From: Pseudomonas chlororaphis subsp. aurantiaca
Lineage (GTDB): Bacteria > Pseudomonadota > Gammaproteobacteria > Pseudomonadales > Pseudomonadaceae
Direction of reading: 5' to 3'
Assembly: GCF_013466605.1 (NCBI RefSeq)
Contig: NZ_CP059162.1
Span: forward strand, 5,456,001-5,520,000
DNA length: 64,000 nt
A program made the position numbers and the translations under genes. Shown here one piece after another: positions 53,937 through 62,679 of the stretch (its first letter is position 1; each line of letters opens with the position of its first letter). The notes beneath the pieces are model-generated. The model was not told the DNA's origin. It saw nothing but the letters and a program-made list of their open reading frames with translations, and did not search any database.

Positions 53937-54704
53937 TCAAGTGCTCAGGTAACGACCGATCAGGGCAATGCCGCTGGCCAGCACCAGCCAGGTCACCAGC
54001 CGGACGAACGCCTCGCGGGACAACTTCAGGGTCAGCCGCCGCCCCATCCACAAGCCCAGCGCCATCACCGGCAACAAGCACAGCGCCAGCAGCAATAAAG
54101 GCAGCTGCGCATAAACTCCGGCAATGGCGAACAGGCTCAGGCGCACCACCGTGCTGCAACTGATCAACGCACTCTGGGTGGCCCGCGCCGCATCCTTGGG
54201 CAGGCGACCGTTCAGATAGATCGCATATAAAAAGCCGCCACTGCCAAACAGCGCCCCGAATGCCCCGCCCACGGTCCCCATGGGAATCGCCCAGCCCGCC
54301 GCCAGCGCCTTGGGCCTTGCCTTGACCCACAGGCTGTATACCGCATAAGCGCTGATAAACAGCCCCATCAACAGCAGCAACAGGTCGGACTTGAGGTTGA
54401 GCAGGAAGATCACCCCCAGGGTGCAGCCCAGCGCCATGCACGGTAGCAGGCGTACCAGCTCGGAGCGATCGACCTCCCGCCGCGACGGCAAGAGATTGCC
54501 GAAGGCCGCGACAAAATCCAGCAGCACCAGCAGCGGGATTATTTTCGACAGCGGCATGAACAGGATCAGCACCGGTCCGGCCACCAGCGCCGTACCGAAC
54601 CCGGCAATGCCAAACACGATATAAGCCAGGGCGATCCCCAGGCCGATCGCCAACCAGCCACTCGCTCCCCACGACCACTGCCCCAACAACTCGACCATGC
54701 TCAT
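53937..54704 (-). CDS. TSUP-family transporter (TauE/SafE-like)
   Basis: A 255-residue inner-membrane protein with about eight helices in two repeats, typical of TauE/SafE sulfite or organosulfur exporters. Family features: AYIVFGIAGFGTALVAGP, with the conserved GxGxG-type turn, and the repeat counterpart GTVGGAFGALFGSGGFLYAIYL. The cargo is not defined. The divergent LysR gene 102 bp away is the likely regulator. Starts at 54704 (MSMVELL); the M at 54698 is an equal choice. Confidence 0.86.
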   Translation of the reverse strand: MSMVELLGQWSWGASGWLAIGLGIALAYIVFGIAGFGTALVAGPVLILFMPLSKIIPLLVLLDFVAAFGNLLPSRREVDRSELVRLLPCMALGCTLGVIFLLNLKSDLLLLLMGLFISAYAVYSLWVKARPKALAAGWAIPMGTVGGAFGALFGSGGFLYAIYLNGRLPKDAARATQSALISCSTVVRLSLFAIAGVYAQLPLLLLALCLLPVMALGLWMGRRLTLKLSREAFVRLVTWLVLASGIALIGRYLST

Positions 54705-54806
54705 CGATTCGCCATCCTCCTTTAATCAAGGAATGACTTTAGCCAGCCACAAGCCTTGCGACTAATATCATCAAAGCCAGCAACCCATCTCAAAAAGGCA
54801 TGACGA

Positions 54807-55709
54807 GTGATTTCAACCCGCCAACTGCGCTACTTCGTGGAAATCGCCGACAGCGGCAGTTTCAGCGCCGCCGCCGAACGCCTGTTCATTGCCCAGTCCG
54901 CCCTCAGCCGACAGATCAAGGAACTGGAGACCCTGTTAAAGACACCACTGTTCGAGCGCACCGCGCGCCTGCCCAGGCTGACGGCGGCGGGCGAAGCCTT
55001 CTACCCGCGCGCCCGCAACCTGCTCGATGAGCTGAACAAGGCCAGCGAACTGGCGACCCGGGTCGGCCATGGGCAACTGGGGACATTGCGCCTGAGCCAT
55101 TCCAGCACGGTGTCCATGAGCGGCCGTTTGCTGCGGGCCATCAGCGGTTATCTGGAGCAGTGCCCGGGCGCCTCGATGGACATCGCCACCCTGTCTTCCG
55201 AAGCGCAGCTGGAGGAAGTCGCCGAAGGCCGGCTGGATATCGGCCTGCTACGGCTGCCGGTACTGCGCCAGCGCGAGGGTGTGCAGATCACGCCGCTGTT
55301 CAACGAGCGCCTGCTGCTGGCCGTGCCGCCGAGCCATCCTCTTGCATTAAGTCCTCCTGAACGGGGCGTGGATCTGGCGCAACTGCGCGACGAAGCCTTT
55401 ATCTCCATTCCCCATCCACAACGCGGCGGCCTGAGTTACCTGTCGGCCGAGTTGTGCATGCGCCAGGGCTTTTTCCCCAAGGCGGCGCGGGTGCTGTCGC
55501 GCAAGACCACGCAGCTGCAACTGATCCAGGCCGGATTCGGCATCGCCCTGCTGCCCGAATCGATGCAAGACATCGCACCCACCAGCCTGCACTTCCTGCC
55601 CTTGGCGGACCCGGAGTGCCAGAGCACAGTCGCCCTCGCCTGTCGGCAGGACCCGACACCGCTGGTCAAGCAGTTCATCGAACACTTCCATGGTGCCCTC
55701 ACACCCTAA
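54807..55709 (+). CDS. LysR-family regulator, divergent from TSUP transporter
   Basis: A 300-residue regulator with N-terminal HTH in LRYFVEIADSGSFSAAAERLF and IAQSALSRQIKELETLL, then a LysR effector domain (FNERLLLAVPPSHPLALS, FGIALLPESMQDI). It starts with GTG at 54807, 8 nt after AAGG. The adjacent divergent TSUP transporter is the probable target, as LysR regulators usually act on their divergent neighbour. The inducer is unknown. It is followed 92 bp later by xseA. Confidence 0.88.
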   Translation: MISTRQLRYFVEIADSGSFSAAAERLFIAQSALSRQIKELETLLKTPLFERTARLPRLTAAGEAFYPRARNLLDELNKASELATRVGHGQLGTLRLSHSSTVSMSGRLLRAISGYLEQCPGASMDIATLSSEAQLEEVAEGRLDIGLLRLPVLRQREGVQITPLFNERLLLAVPPSHPLALSPPERGVDLAQLRDEAFISIPHPQRGGLSYLSAELCMRQGFFPKAARVLSRKTTQLQLIQAGFGIALLPESMQDIAPTSLHFLPLADPECQSTVALACRQDPTPLVKQFIEHFHGALTP

Positions 55710-55801
55710 CCGCCGAAGGAGTATTCGAGGCCGGCAAGGCATCGTCTCCTTTTGTTTCGAGCCATGGAGATTGTTCGCCGAATGCCTTTAAACTGCGCCC
55801 C

Positions 55802-57181
55802 ATGATTAAAGATCCCTTTGCAAGACTCGGCCTGGACCGCGAAGTCCTGACCGTCAGCCAGCTCAACGGCCGTGCGCGGGTGTTGCTGGAAGACGTGTTC
55901 AGCAACATCTGGGTCGAAGGCGAAATCTCCAACCTCGCCCGCCCGGCGTCCGGCCATGTGTATTTCACCCTCAAGGACAGCAATGCCCAGGTGCGTTGCG
56001 CGCTGTTTCGGCAAAATGCCGCACGGGTGCGCCAGGCGCTGAAGGACGGCCTGGCGGTCAAGGTGCGCGGCAAGGTCTCGCTGTTCGAGGGCCGCGGCGA
56101 CTACCAGCTGATCCTCGATACGGTCGAACCGGCCGGCGACGGCGCCCTGCGCCTGGCCTTCGATGCCTTGAAGGAAAAGCTCAGCGCCGAAGGCCTGTTC
56201 AGCACCGAACGCAAGGTGCCGCTGCCCGCCCATCCCCAGCGTATCGGCATTATCAGTTCGCCGACCGGGGCGGTGATTCGCGACATCATCAGCGTGTTCC
56301 GGCGCCGCGCACCGCACGTGGCCCTGACCCTGATCCCGACCGCCGTGCAAGGCCGCGAGGCGACCGCGCAGATCGTCCGCGCCCTGAAAATGGCCGATGC
56401 CCAGGGCTTCGACACGCTGATCCTGGCCCGTGGCGGCGGCTCCCTGGAAGACCTCTGGTGCTTCAACGAAGAAGCCGTGGCCCGGGCGGTAGATGCCTGC
56501 GTCACGCCGATCGTCAGCGCCGTGGGTCATGAAACCGACGTATCGATCAGCGACTTCGTCGCCGACGTGCGCGCACCGACGCCCTCGGCGGCGGCCGAAT
56601 TGCTCGCGCCGGACTCCAGCGACCTGCAACACCGGGTCGAAAGCCTGCATCGACGCCTGGTGATGCGCATGCGCGATCGGCTGCTGCGCGACCGCCTGCG
56701 CCTGGAGGGCATGGCCCGGCGCCTGCGTCACCCCGGCGAACGCCTGCGCCAGCAAGCACAACGCCTGGACGACCTGGACATGCGTATGCGCCGGGCGTTC
56801 GAGCGCAGCCTCAATACTCGTCGCGAGCGCCTGATCCGCCTGGAAACCCGGCTCGCCGGCCAGCACCCCGGGCGGCAACTGGCGCTGCTGCGGCAACGCC
56901 TCGACAGCCTGGCCGAACGCCTGCCACGCGCCATGCGCGAAGGCCTGAAGTCCCGTCGCCTGCAGTTGCAAAGCCAGATGCAGACCCTGCATGTGGTCAG
57001 CCCGCTGGCTACCCTGGGTCGTGGCTACAGCATCCTGTTGGACGAACGCGGCCAGGCCATTCGCAGTGCCGCACAGACCCAGCCGGGCCAGCGCCTCAAG
57101 GCCCGCCTTGGTGAAGGCGAACTGCAGGTCCGGGTCGAGGACAATCACCTGACGCCTGTCACCCTTTCTTTACTGGATTGA
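55802..57181 (+). CDS. xseA: Exodeoxyribonuclease VII large subunit
   Basis: A 459-residue cytoplasmic subunit of ExoVII, which degrades single-stranded DNA and acts with the small XseB subunit in repair. N-terminal OB-fold: LTVSQLNGRARVLLEDVF, WVEGEISNLARPASGHVYF. Catalytic domain: RIGIISSPTGAVIRDI, ILARGGGSLEDLWCFN, VSAVGHETDVSISDFVAD. A long coiled-coil follows (about 300-410) and the C-terminal ATLGRGYSIL. ATG at 55802 gives the family length; the frame is open far upstream without an RBS. The M23 peptidase follows after 3 nt. Confidence 0.96.
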   Translation: MIKDPFARLGLDREVLTVSQLNGRARVLLEDVFSNIWVEGEISNLARPASGHVYFTLKDSNAQVRCALFRQNAARVRQALKDGLAVKVRGKVSLFEGRGDYQLILDTVEPAGDGALRLAFDALKEKLSAEGLFSTERKVPLPAHPQRIGIISSPTGAVIRDIISVFRRRAPHVALTLIPTAVQGREATAQIVRALKMADAQGFDTLILARGGGSLEDLWCFNEEAVARAVDACVTPIVSAVGHETDVSISDFVADVRAPTPSAAAELLAPDSSDLQHRVESLHRRLVMRMRDRLLRDRLRLEGMARRLRHPGERLRQQAQRLDDLDMRMRRAFERSLNTRRERLIRLETRLAGQHPGRQLALLRQRLDSLAERLPRAMREGLKSRRLQLQSQMQTLHVVSPLATLGRGYSILLDERGQAIRSAAQTQPGQRLKARLGEGELQVRVEDNHLTPVTLSLLD

Positions 57182-57184
57182 TCC

Positions 57185-58006
57185 ATGCCGCGTTTTCTGA
57201 GCTCCCTGCTGTTGCTGTGCCTGACCTTCAACGCCCACGCCGATAGCTACATCACGCGCCTGCTGAACAAACCGGTGCCCGGCGGCGTGGCGGTGATCGA
57301 CCTGGGCAGCGCCGCCCAGGCGCCCAAGGCAAGCTACCAGGGAAAACCGCTGCTGGTGGTCAAGGAACAGAACAACTGGCTGGCGATTGTCGGCATCCCG
57401 CTGACCGTCAAGCCCGGCACCCAGCAGATCAGCGCTGGCGGTCGCAATCTGGACTTCAGTGTGGGCAGCAAGAAATACCCGGAACAGCACATCACGCTAA
57501 AGAACAAGCGCCAGGTCAATCCCGACCCGGCCGACCTCAAGCGCATTGACGCCGAGTTGGCCGAGCAGGTCCGCGCCTACCGCAGTTTCAGCCCCAACAC
57601 CCCGAGCAACCTGCTGCTGGACAAACCGGTGAACGGGCCGCTGTCGAGCAAGTTCGGCGTACGCCGCTTCTTCAATGGTGAGGAACGCAACCCACACGCC
57701 GGGCTGGACTTCGCGGTGCCCGCCGGCACGCCGATCAAGACGCCCGCGGCCGGCAAGGTGATCCTGATCGGCAATTACTTTTTCAACGGCAACACCGTAT
57801 TCGTCGACCACGGCCAGGGCTTTATCAGCATGTTCTGCCATATGTCGAAGATCGACGTGAAGGTTGGCCAGCAACTGGCCCGCGGCGGCGTGGTCGGGAA
57901 AGTCGGCTCCACCGGGCGCGCCACCGGGCCGCACATGCACTGGAACGTCAGCCTGAACGATGCCCGGGTCGATCCGGCGATCTTTATCGGGGCCTTCCAG
58001 CCCTGA
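57185..58006 (+). CDS. M23 peptidoglycan endopeptidase
   Basis: A 273-residue periplasmic protein. Signal peptide at the N-terminus (FLSSLLLLCLTFNAHADS), a beta-rich middle region, then the M23 (LytM) domain with zinc ligands His and Asp in NPHAGLDFAVPAG (HxxxD) and HMHW (HxH near 257). All four zinc-site residues are present, so it should cleave peptidoglycan crosslinks rather than be a non-catalytic regulator. It starts 3 nt after the xseA stop and is presumably cotranscribed. The order xseA-M23 recurs in pseudomonads in my recollection. Confidence 0.9.
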   Translation: MPRFLSSLLLLCLTFNAHADSYITRLLNKPVPGGVAVIDLGSAAQAPKASYQGKPLLVVKEQNNWLAIVGIPLTVKPGTQQISAGGRNLDFSVGSKKYPEQHITLKNKRQVNPDPADLKRIDAELAEQVRAYRSFSPNTPSNLLLDKPVNGPLSSKFGVRRFFNGEERNPHAGLDFAVPAGTPIKTPAAGKVILIGNYFFNGNTVFVDHGQGFISMFCHMSKIDVKVGQQLARGGVVGKVGSTGRATGPHMHWNVSLNDARVDPAIFIGAFQP

Positions 58007-58339
58007 GTCAGGCTCCCGCAGGGATTGCGCAGGTTCAAAAGTCTGCGCAATAAGATCGAACCAGCCGCCAACCTCGCAGAATAAAATCTCGAAAATCTTC
58101 AACTTTAAGAGATTTATCTCAATTTTTTTCGACTGCTTGCCATCTTTCACCCCAGTGGTTAGGGTTGAGGGCATGAAAACCTCTCACACCCTCATTCAGC
58201 GCCGCCAACACCGAAGCCTCTGCCTCGTCAGCGCACGACTGCCAGGTTGAGTCGCGGTACCTCGTCCCCTGCTTCAAACAACACCCATTGATTCACCGGC
58301 AGGCCGCCTCTTTTCGGCCCGGACAATAAGGATTTCCCC
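58007..58339. other. Intergenic region upstream of leuA
   Basis: 333 nt holding a 25-codon upstream ORF (58173-58250) and, between it and leuA, a short hairpin GGCCG / CGGCC (near 58304-58321) without a T run. The 58080-58140 part is AT-rich, fitting a promoter. No other gene is seen. Confidence 0.55.
58173..58250 (+). CDS. Short ORF upstream of leuA, possible leader peptide
   Basis: 25 codons starting MKTSHTLIQRRQHR and ending CLVSARLPG. An AGGG sequence lies 8 nt and GAGG 2 nt before its ATG. It contains four leucine codons, scattered, with an Arg-Arg pair, and no Leu run, so it is not a classical attenuator. It ends 89 nt before leuA. It may be a regulatory upstream ORF or a spurious frame. 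Confidence 0.45.
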   Translation: MKTSHTLIQRRQHRSLCLVSARLPG

Positions 58340-60019
58340 ATGAGCATGCTCAAAGACCCTTCCTCTAAGTACCGCGCGTTCCCGACCATCAACTTGCCGG
58401 ACCGCACCTGGCCATCGAAGACCATCACCCGCGCGCCGATCTGGTGCAGCTCCGACCTGCGTGATGGCAACCAGTCGTTGATCGAGCCGATGGATGCGGT
58501 GAAGAAGCTGCGCTTCTGGAAAACCCTGGTCGCCGTCGGTGTGAAAGAAATCGAGGCCTCCTTCCCGGCCGCTTCGCAGACCGACTTCGACTTCGTCCGC
58601 ACCCTGATCGAAGGCGGCCACATCCCGGACGACACCACCATCCAGGTGCTGACCCAGGCCCGTGAAGACCTGATCGCCCGTACCTTCGAATCGTTGCGCG
58701 GGGCGAAGAAAGCCATTGTCCACCTGTACAACGCCACCAGCCCATCGTTCCGCCGCATTGTCTTCAACCAGGACAAGGAAGGCGTGAAAGAGATCGCAGT
58801 GAACGCTGCCAAGCTGTTCGTAAAATACGCCGCCCAGCAGCCGGAAACCCAATGGCAGTTCGAATACTCGCCAGAGACCTTCAGCGCCACTGAGCTGGAG
58901 TTCGCCAAGGAAGTCTGCGACGCGGTGATCGAGGTCTGGAACCCGACGCCAGCCAACAAGGTGATCCTCAACCTGCCGGCCACCGTCGAAGTCGCCACGC
59001 CGAACATCTATGCCGACCAGATCGAATGGTTCGGCCGCCACATCAACCGTCGTGACAGCGTGATCATCAGCCTGCACACCCACAACGACCGGGGTACTGG
59101 CGTAGCCGCTACCGAGCTGGGCCTGATGGCCGGCGCCGACCGCGTCGAAGGTTGCCTGTTCGGCAACGGCGAACGTACCGGCAACGTCGACCTGGTCACC
59201 GTGGCCCTGAACCTCTATACCCAGGGCATCGATCCGGAGCTGGACTTCTCCGATATCGACGGCGTGCGCAAAGTGGTCGAAGAGTGCAACCAGATCCCGG
59301 TGCACCCTCGTCATCCGTATGTCGGCGACCTGGTTCACACCGCCTTCTCCGGCTCGCACCAGGATGCGATCCGCAAGGGCTTCGCCCAGCAGAAATCCGA
59401 TGCGCTGTGGGAAGTACCGTACTTGCCGATCGACCCAGCCGACATCGGTCGCAGCTACGAGGCGGTGATTCGCGTCAACAGCCAGTCGGGCAAAGGCGGT
59501 ATCGCCTACCTGCTGGAGCAGGAATACGGCATCAGCTTGCCGCGTCGCATGCAGATCGAGTTCAGCCAGGTGGTACAGCGTGAAACCGATCGCCTGGGCC
59601 TGGAGATGACCGCCCAGCAGATCCACGCGCTGCTCCACAGCGAATACTTGCAGGCCAACACCCCGTACGCGCTGGTCAGCCATCGCCTGCAGGAAGAAAA
59701 CGGCCACAGCGCCGTGGAAGTGGAAGTGTCCAGCAAGGGCCAGGGCGAGACCAACCTGCACTGGCGCGGCAAGGGCAATGGCGCCCTGGAAGCCCTGGTG
59801 GCCGGCTTGCCGGTTCCGGTGGAAATCATGGACTACAACGAGCACGCCATCGGCGCGGGCACCAACGCCAAGGCCGCGGCCTATATCGAACTGCGTGTGA
59901 ACGGCGAACGTGCGGTGCACGGTGTGGGTATCGATGAAAACATCACTACCGCCAGCTTCAAGGCCCTGTTCAGCGCGCTGAACCGCTCCCTGAGCCAGCT
60001 GGACGCCAAAGCCGCCTGA
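58340..60019 (+). CDS. leuA: 2-Isopropylmalate synthase
   Basis: A 559-residue cytoplasmic enzyme condensing acetyl-CoA and 2-oxoisovalerate, the first step of leucine synthesis. Catalytic barrel: [18 protein letters not shown], the metal ligands in [32 protein letters not shown], then the C-terminal LeuA regulatory domain (residues about 430-559), where leucine feedback acts. It is the long LeuA type 2 form (550-570 residues). AAGGA lies 8 nt upstream of the ATG. A terminator follows at 60035. It stands apart from other leu genes. Confidence 0.97.
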   Translation: MSMLKDPSSKYRAFPTINLPDRTWPSKTITRAPIWCSSDLRDGNQSLIEPMDAVKKLRFWKTLVAVGVKEIEASFPAASQTDFDFVRTLIEGGHIPDDTTIQVLTQAREDLIARTFESLRGAKKAIVHLYNATSPSFRRIVFNQDKEGVKEIAVNAAKLFVKYAAQQPETQWQFEYSPETFSATELEFAKEVCDAVIEVWNPTPANKVILNLPATVEVATPNIYADQIEWFGRHINRRDSVIISLHTHNDRGTGVAATELGLMAGADRVEGCLFGNGERTGNVDLVTVALNLYTQGIDPELDFSDIDGVRKVVEECNQIPVHPRHPYVGDLVHTAFSGSHQDAIRKGFAQQKSDALWEVPYLPIDPADIGRSYEAVIRVNSQSGKGGIAYLLEQEYGISLPRRMQIEFSQVVQRETDRLGLEMTAQQIHALLHSEYLQANTPYALVSHRLQEENGHSAVEVEVSSKGQGETNLHWRGKGNGALEALVAGLPVPVEIMDYNEHAIGAGTNAKAAAYIELRVNGERAVHGVGIDENITTASFKALFSALNRSLSQLDAKAA

Positions 60020-60034
60020 CGGTTTTACGGCCAC

Positions 60035-60065
60035 AAAAAAGCCCCGGATGATCCGGGGCTTTTTT
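60035..60065. terminator. Bidirectional terminator after leuA
   Basis: Perfect 9-bp stem GCCCCGGAT / ATCCGGGGC with a 1-nt centre G (60041-60059) flanked by A6 and T6. It serves leuA from the left and the coiled-coil gene from the right. Confidence 0.93.
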
Positions 60066-60086
60066 ATTGTGTATTTATTGCCTCAC

Positions 60087-60500
60087 TCAGGCAGTGGTAT
60101 TGATCCGCGCCGTCAGCGCCTGGAGCAAGGCCGCCTGCAACACCTGCAGGTTGTTGGCGGTGATCGTGATCTGCGCCTGCACCTCCAGGGCCTGTTGCGC
60201 TTTCTGCTCCTCACTCGCCTGGCCCTTCTGCACCCCGGACAATTGCGACTGCTGCTCGGACAGGGTCTTTTCGGTCTGGTCGATCTGCTTCTGCAACTGC
60301 GCGACGATATCGGCGGTGGACGCGTTGAGATCGGCCTTGGCGCCGTATTCCTGCATGTCGACACTCACCGAGTCGCTGTCTTCGGCAACGCGCTTGTCCT
60401 GCACCTCGAGCGGGCTGGCCTGCTGCTCGGCGATGTTGAGCTTTTGCGGCGCGGCCCCCAGCGGGAATGGATTGATACTCGCTGCACCGATAGTGGTCAT
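60087..60500 (-). CDS. Coiled-coil protein of unknown function
   Basis: 137 residues with no recognised domain. Start MTTIGAASINPFPLGAAPQKL, then a long heptad-rich helix (IVAQLQKQIDQTEKTLSEQQ, SQLSGVQKGQASEEQKAQQ), ending in QITITANNLQVLQAALLQAL. No signal peptide or membrane segment. The high Gln and Ala content is compatible with a structural or scaffold protein. Transcribed alone towards the shared terminator. Unknown role. Confidence 0.7.
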   Translation of the reverse strand: MTTIGAASINPFPLGAAPQKLNIAEQQASPLEVQDKRVAEDSDSVSVDMQEYGAKADLNASTADIVAQLQKQIDQTEKTLSEQQSQLSGVQKGQASEEQKAQQALEVQAQITITANNLQVLQAALLQALTARINTTA

Positions 60501-60554
60501 GATGAATCTCCCTGAAAATCCTCTTACCCCTTAACGGCCCACCCCGACAGATCT

Positions 60555-61352
60555 TTAAGCCTGGGTGAACTCGAAGGTGTCGGCATCGAGGTAGGCTGGA
60601 AAGCGCGCGCGATAGGCCGCCAGGTCCGCGGCATTCAGGCAGACCTGGAATACCCCGTCGGCCTCACCGGCGCTGAGCAGGGTCTCGCCCTGGAAATCCA
60701 GCACCTGGCTATCCCCGGTGTAGGCAAACCCCTTGCCGTCGGTGCCGACCCGATTGACCGCCGCCACATAACACAGGTTTTCGATGGCCCTGGCCGGCAA
60801 CAAGCGATTCCAGTGCTGACGCCGCGCCCCCGGCCAGTTGGCCGTGTACAGCAGCAAGTCGGTATCCCGTGCATCGCGGCTCCATACCGGAAAACGCAGG
60901 TCGTAGCAGATCAGCGGCCTGACCCGCCAACCCTTGAGTTCGAACTGCACCTGGCGCTCGCCCGGTGTGTAGTGATCGTGCTCGCCCGCCATGCGGAACA
61001 AATGGCGCTTGTCGTAATGCCAGACCTCACCGTCGGGACGCGCCCACAGCAGGCGGTTGCGGTGACTGCCGTCGGTGGCCTGGATAATCACGCTGCCGGT
61101 GACCACCGCATCGAGCCTGGCAGCCTGGCTGCGCAGCCACTTGCTGGTCGGACCGTTTTCCGCCTCGGCAAGGGCTTCGGACTCCATGGAAAATCCGGTG
61201 GTGAACATTTCCGGCAGGATAATCAGGTCGGCGCCCCGGGCCTGTTCGAGTAACAGCTCGAAGTGCTCGAGATTGGCCTGGCGGTCGTGCCAGACCAGGG
61301 AGGTCTGGATCAGCGCCACATTCAGATTGGGTAAAGCACTCAGATCACGCAT
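60555..61352 (-). CDS. Omega-amidase, nitrilase family (YafV-like)
   Basis: A 265-residue cytoplasmic carbon-nitrogen hydrolase. Catalytic triad: Glu in DLIILPEMFTTGF, Lys in WHYDKRHLF, Cys in PLICYDLRFPVWSR. Length and these motifs match YafV, an omega-amidase that hydrolyses 2-oxoglutaramate or 2-oxosuccinamate to ammonia and the keto-diacid. Its start overlaps the end of the upstream aminotransferase by 13 nt, so a transaminase plus omega-amidase (glutaminase II type) pathway is likely: the transaminase makes the keto-amide and this enzyme removes it. Confidence 0.88.
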   Translation of the reverse strand: MRDLSALPNLNVALIQTSLVWHDRQANLEHFELLLEQARGADLIILPEMFTTGFSMESEALAEAENGPTSKWLRSQAARLDAVVTGSVIIQATDGSHRNRLLWARPDGEVWHYDKRHLFRMAGEHDHYTPGERQVQFELKGWRVRPLICYDLRFPVWSRDARDTDLLLYTANWPGARRQHWNRLLPARAIENLCYVAAVNRVGTDGKGFAYTGDSQVLDFQGETLLSAGEADGVFQVCLNAADLAAYRARFPAYLDADTFEFTQA

Positions 61353-62488
61353 AGCTTCTCCGCTGCCTGACGCAGCGTCTCCTCACGTTTGGCAAAGCAT
61401 AGCCTTACCAGACGCTGTCCTTGCGGTGGCTCGCGGTAGAACACCGACACCGGAATGGTCGCGACGCCGTGCTCGCGGGTCATCCAGATCGCCATCTCGA
61501 CATCATTCAGGTCCGGGCGGATCCGCGAGTAGTCCACCAGCTGGAAGTAAGTACCGGCCACCCGGGTAAAGCTGAACCGCGAAGGCCCCAGCAGGTCGCA
61601 GAACAGATCGCGCTTGGCCTGATAGAAACCGGGAAGCTCTTCGACATGTTCCGGGTGTTCGGCCATGTAGTCCGCCAGAGCGTACTGCAAAGGGGTCACC
61701 CCGCAGAAGCTGACATATTGATGCACCTTGCGCAGCTCGGTACTCAGGGCCGGTGGAGCGACCACGTAGCCGGTTTTCCAGCCGGTCACGTGATAGGTCT
61801 TGCCGAAGGAACTGACCACGAATGCCCGCTGGTACAGCTCTTCATGGGCCAGCACGCTGACGTGGGGGATGCCGTCGAATACCAGGTGCTCGTACACCTC
61901 GTCGCTGACCAGATAGATGTCCCGATCACGAATCAGCGCCGCCAACTGATCCAGTTCCGCACGGCTGATCAGGGCCCCGCTGGGGTTGTGCGGCGCGTTG
62001 AGAATGATCATCCGCGTACGCGGGCTCAGCGCCTCGCCGAGCTTCTGCCAGTCGATGGCGAAATCGTTCAGGCCCAACTGCACATGCACACAACGCCCGC
62101 CGGCCAGTTCCACCGAAGGCTCATAGCTGTCATAGCAAGGATCGAAGACGATTACTTCATCACCGGGCTGGATCACTGCATGGATGGCACAGAAGATCGC
62201 CTGGGTGGCGCCCGGAGTGATGGTTACCTCGGTGTCGGCATTCACCTGCACGCCATAACTGCGGGCGATCTTGGCCGCCACTTGCTGGCGCAAGGCTGGC
62301 AGGCCGGTCATCGGTGCGTATTGGTTGTGGCCGCTGGCGATATGCCGGGCGACCGCATCGCGCAGGGCCTGCGGACCATCGAAATCGGGAAAACCCTGGG
62401 ACAGGTTCAGCGCGCCGGTTTCCACGGCGAGCTGCGACATTTGCGTGAAGATGGTGGTGCCGACATTCGGCAGCTTACTGGTGATCAT
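61340..62488 (-). CDS. PLP-dependent aminotransferase (methionine/glutamine transaminase, YbdL-like)
   Basis: A 382-residue fold-type I aminotransferase. The PLP lysine is in SFGKTYHVTGWKTGYV (near residue 233). Other motifs: NLSQGFPDFDGPQ at the N-terminus, NAPHNPSGA, and the C-terminal LVRLCFAKREETL. YbdL uses aromatic amino acids and methionine with keto acids, often glutamine as donor. ATG at 62488 is the family start. It overlaps the omega-amidase gene downstream, which suits glutamine transamination made irreversible by amidase action. Regenerating methionine from its keto acid is plausible. Confidence 0.88.
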   Translation of the reverse strand: MITSKLPNVGTTIFTQMSQLAVETGALNLSQGFPDFDGPQALRDAVARHIASGHNQYAPMTGLPALRQQVAAKIARSYGVQVNADTEVTITPGATQAIFCAIHAVIQPGDEVIVFDPCYDSYEPSVELAGGRCVHVQLGLNDFAIDWQKLGEALSPRTRMIILNAPHNPSGALISRAELDQLAALIRDRDIYLVSDEVYEHLVFDGIPHVSVLAHEELYQRAFVVSSFGKTYHVTGWKTGYVVAPPALSTELRKVHQYVSFCGVTPLQYALADYMAEHPEHVEELPGFYQAKRDLFCDLLGPSRFSFTRVAGTYFQLVDYSRIRPDLNDVEMAIWMTREHGVATIPVSVFYREPPQGQRLVRLCFAKREETLRQAAEKLCVI

Positions 62489-62563
62489 GGGTGATTCCCT
62501 GCTGAACACCCGGCTCTACGGCGGCACGGGGAGGTCCCGAGAATAGCCCAAACCACAGGCATG

Positions 62564-62590
62564 AAAAAGGGCGCCAAAGGCGCCCTTTTT
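62564..62590. terminator. Bidirectional terminator between der and the transaminase
   Basis: Perfect stem AAAAAGGGCGCC / GGCGCCCTTTTT with an AAA loop (62564-62590). Intrinsic on either strand; it ends der (minus strand). Confidence 0.93.
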
Positions 62591-62679
62591 CCAAGGCAAG
62601 TCCTATAGGAAGTAGCTTATCGGCGAAGCGTTGAACCAGGTCCAGGGCTTCGCCGGCAAACCGGCTCCCGCAGCGAGTC

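Noticed and set aside
58173..58339. Classical leucine attenuator before leuA
   Set aside because: No run of Leu codons and no terminator hairpin with a T run. The short ORF is kept only as a low-confidence leader.
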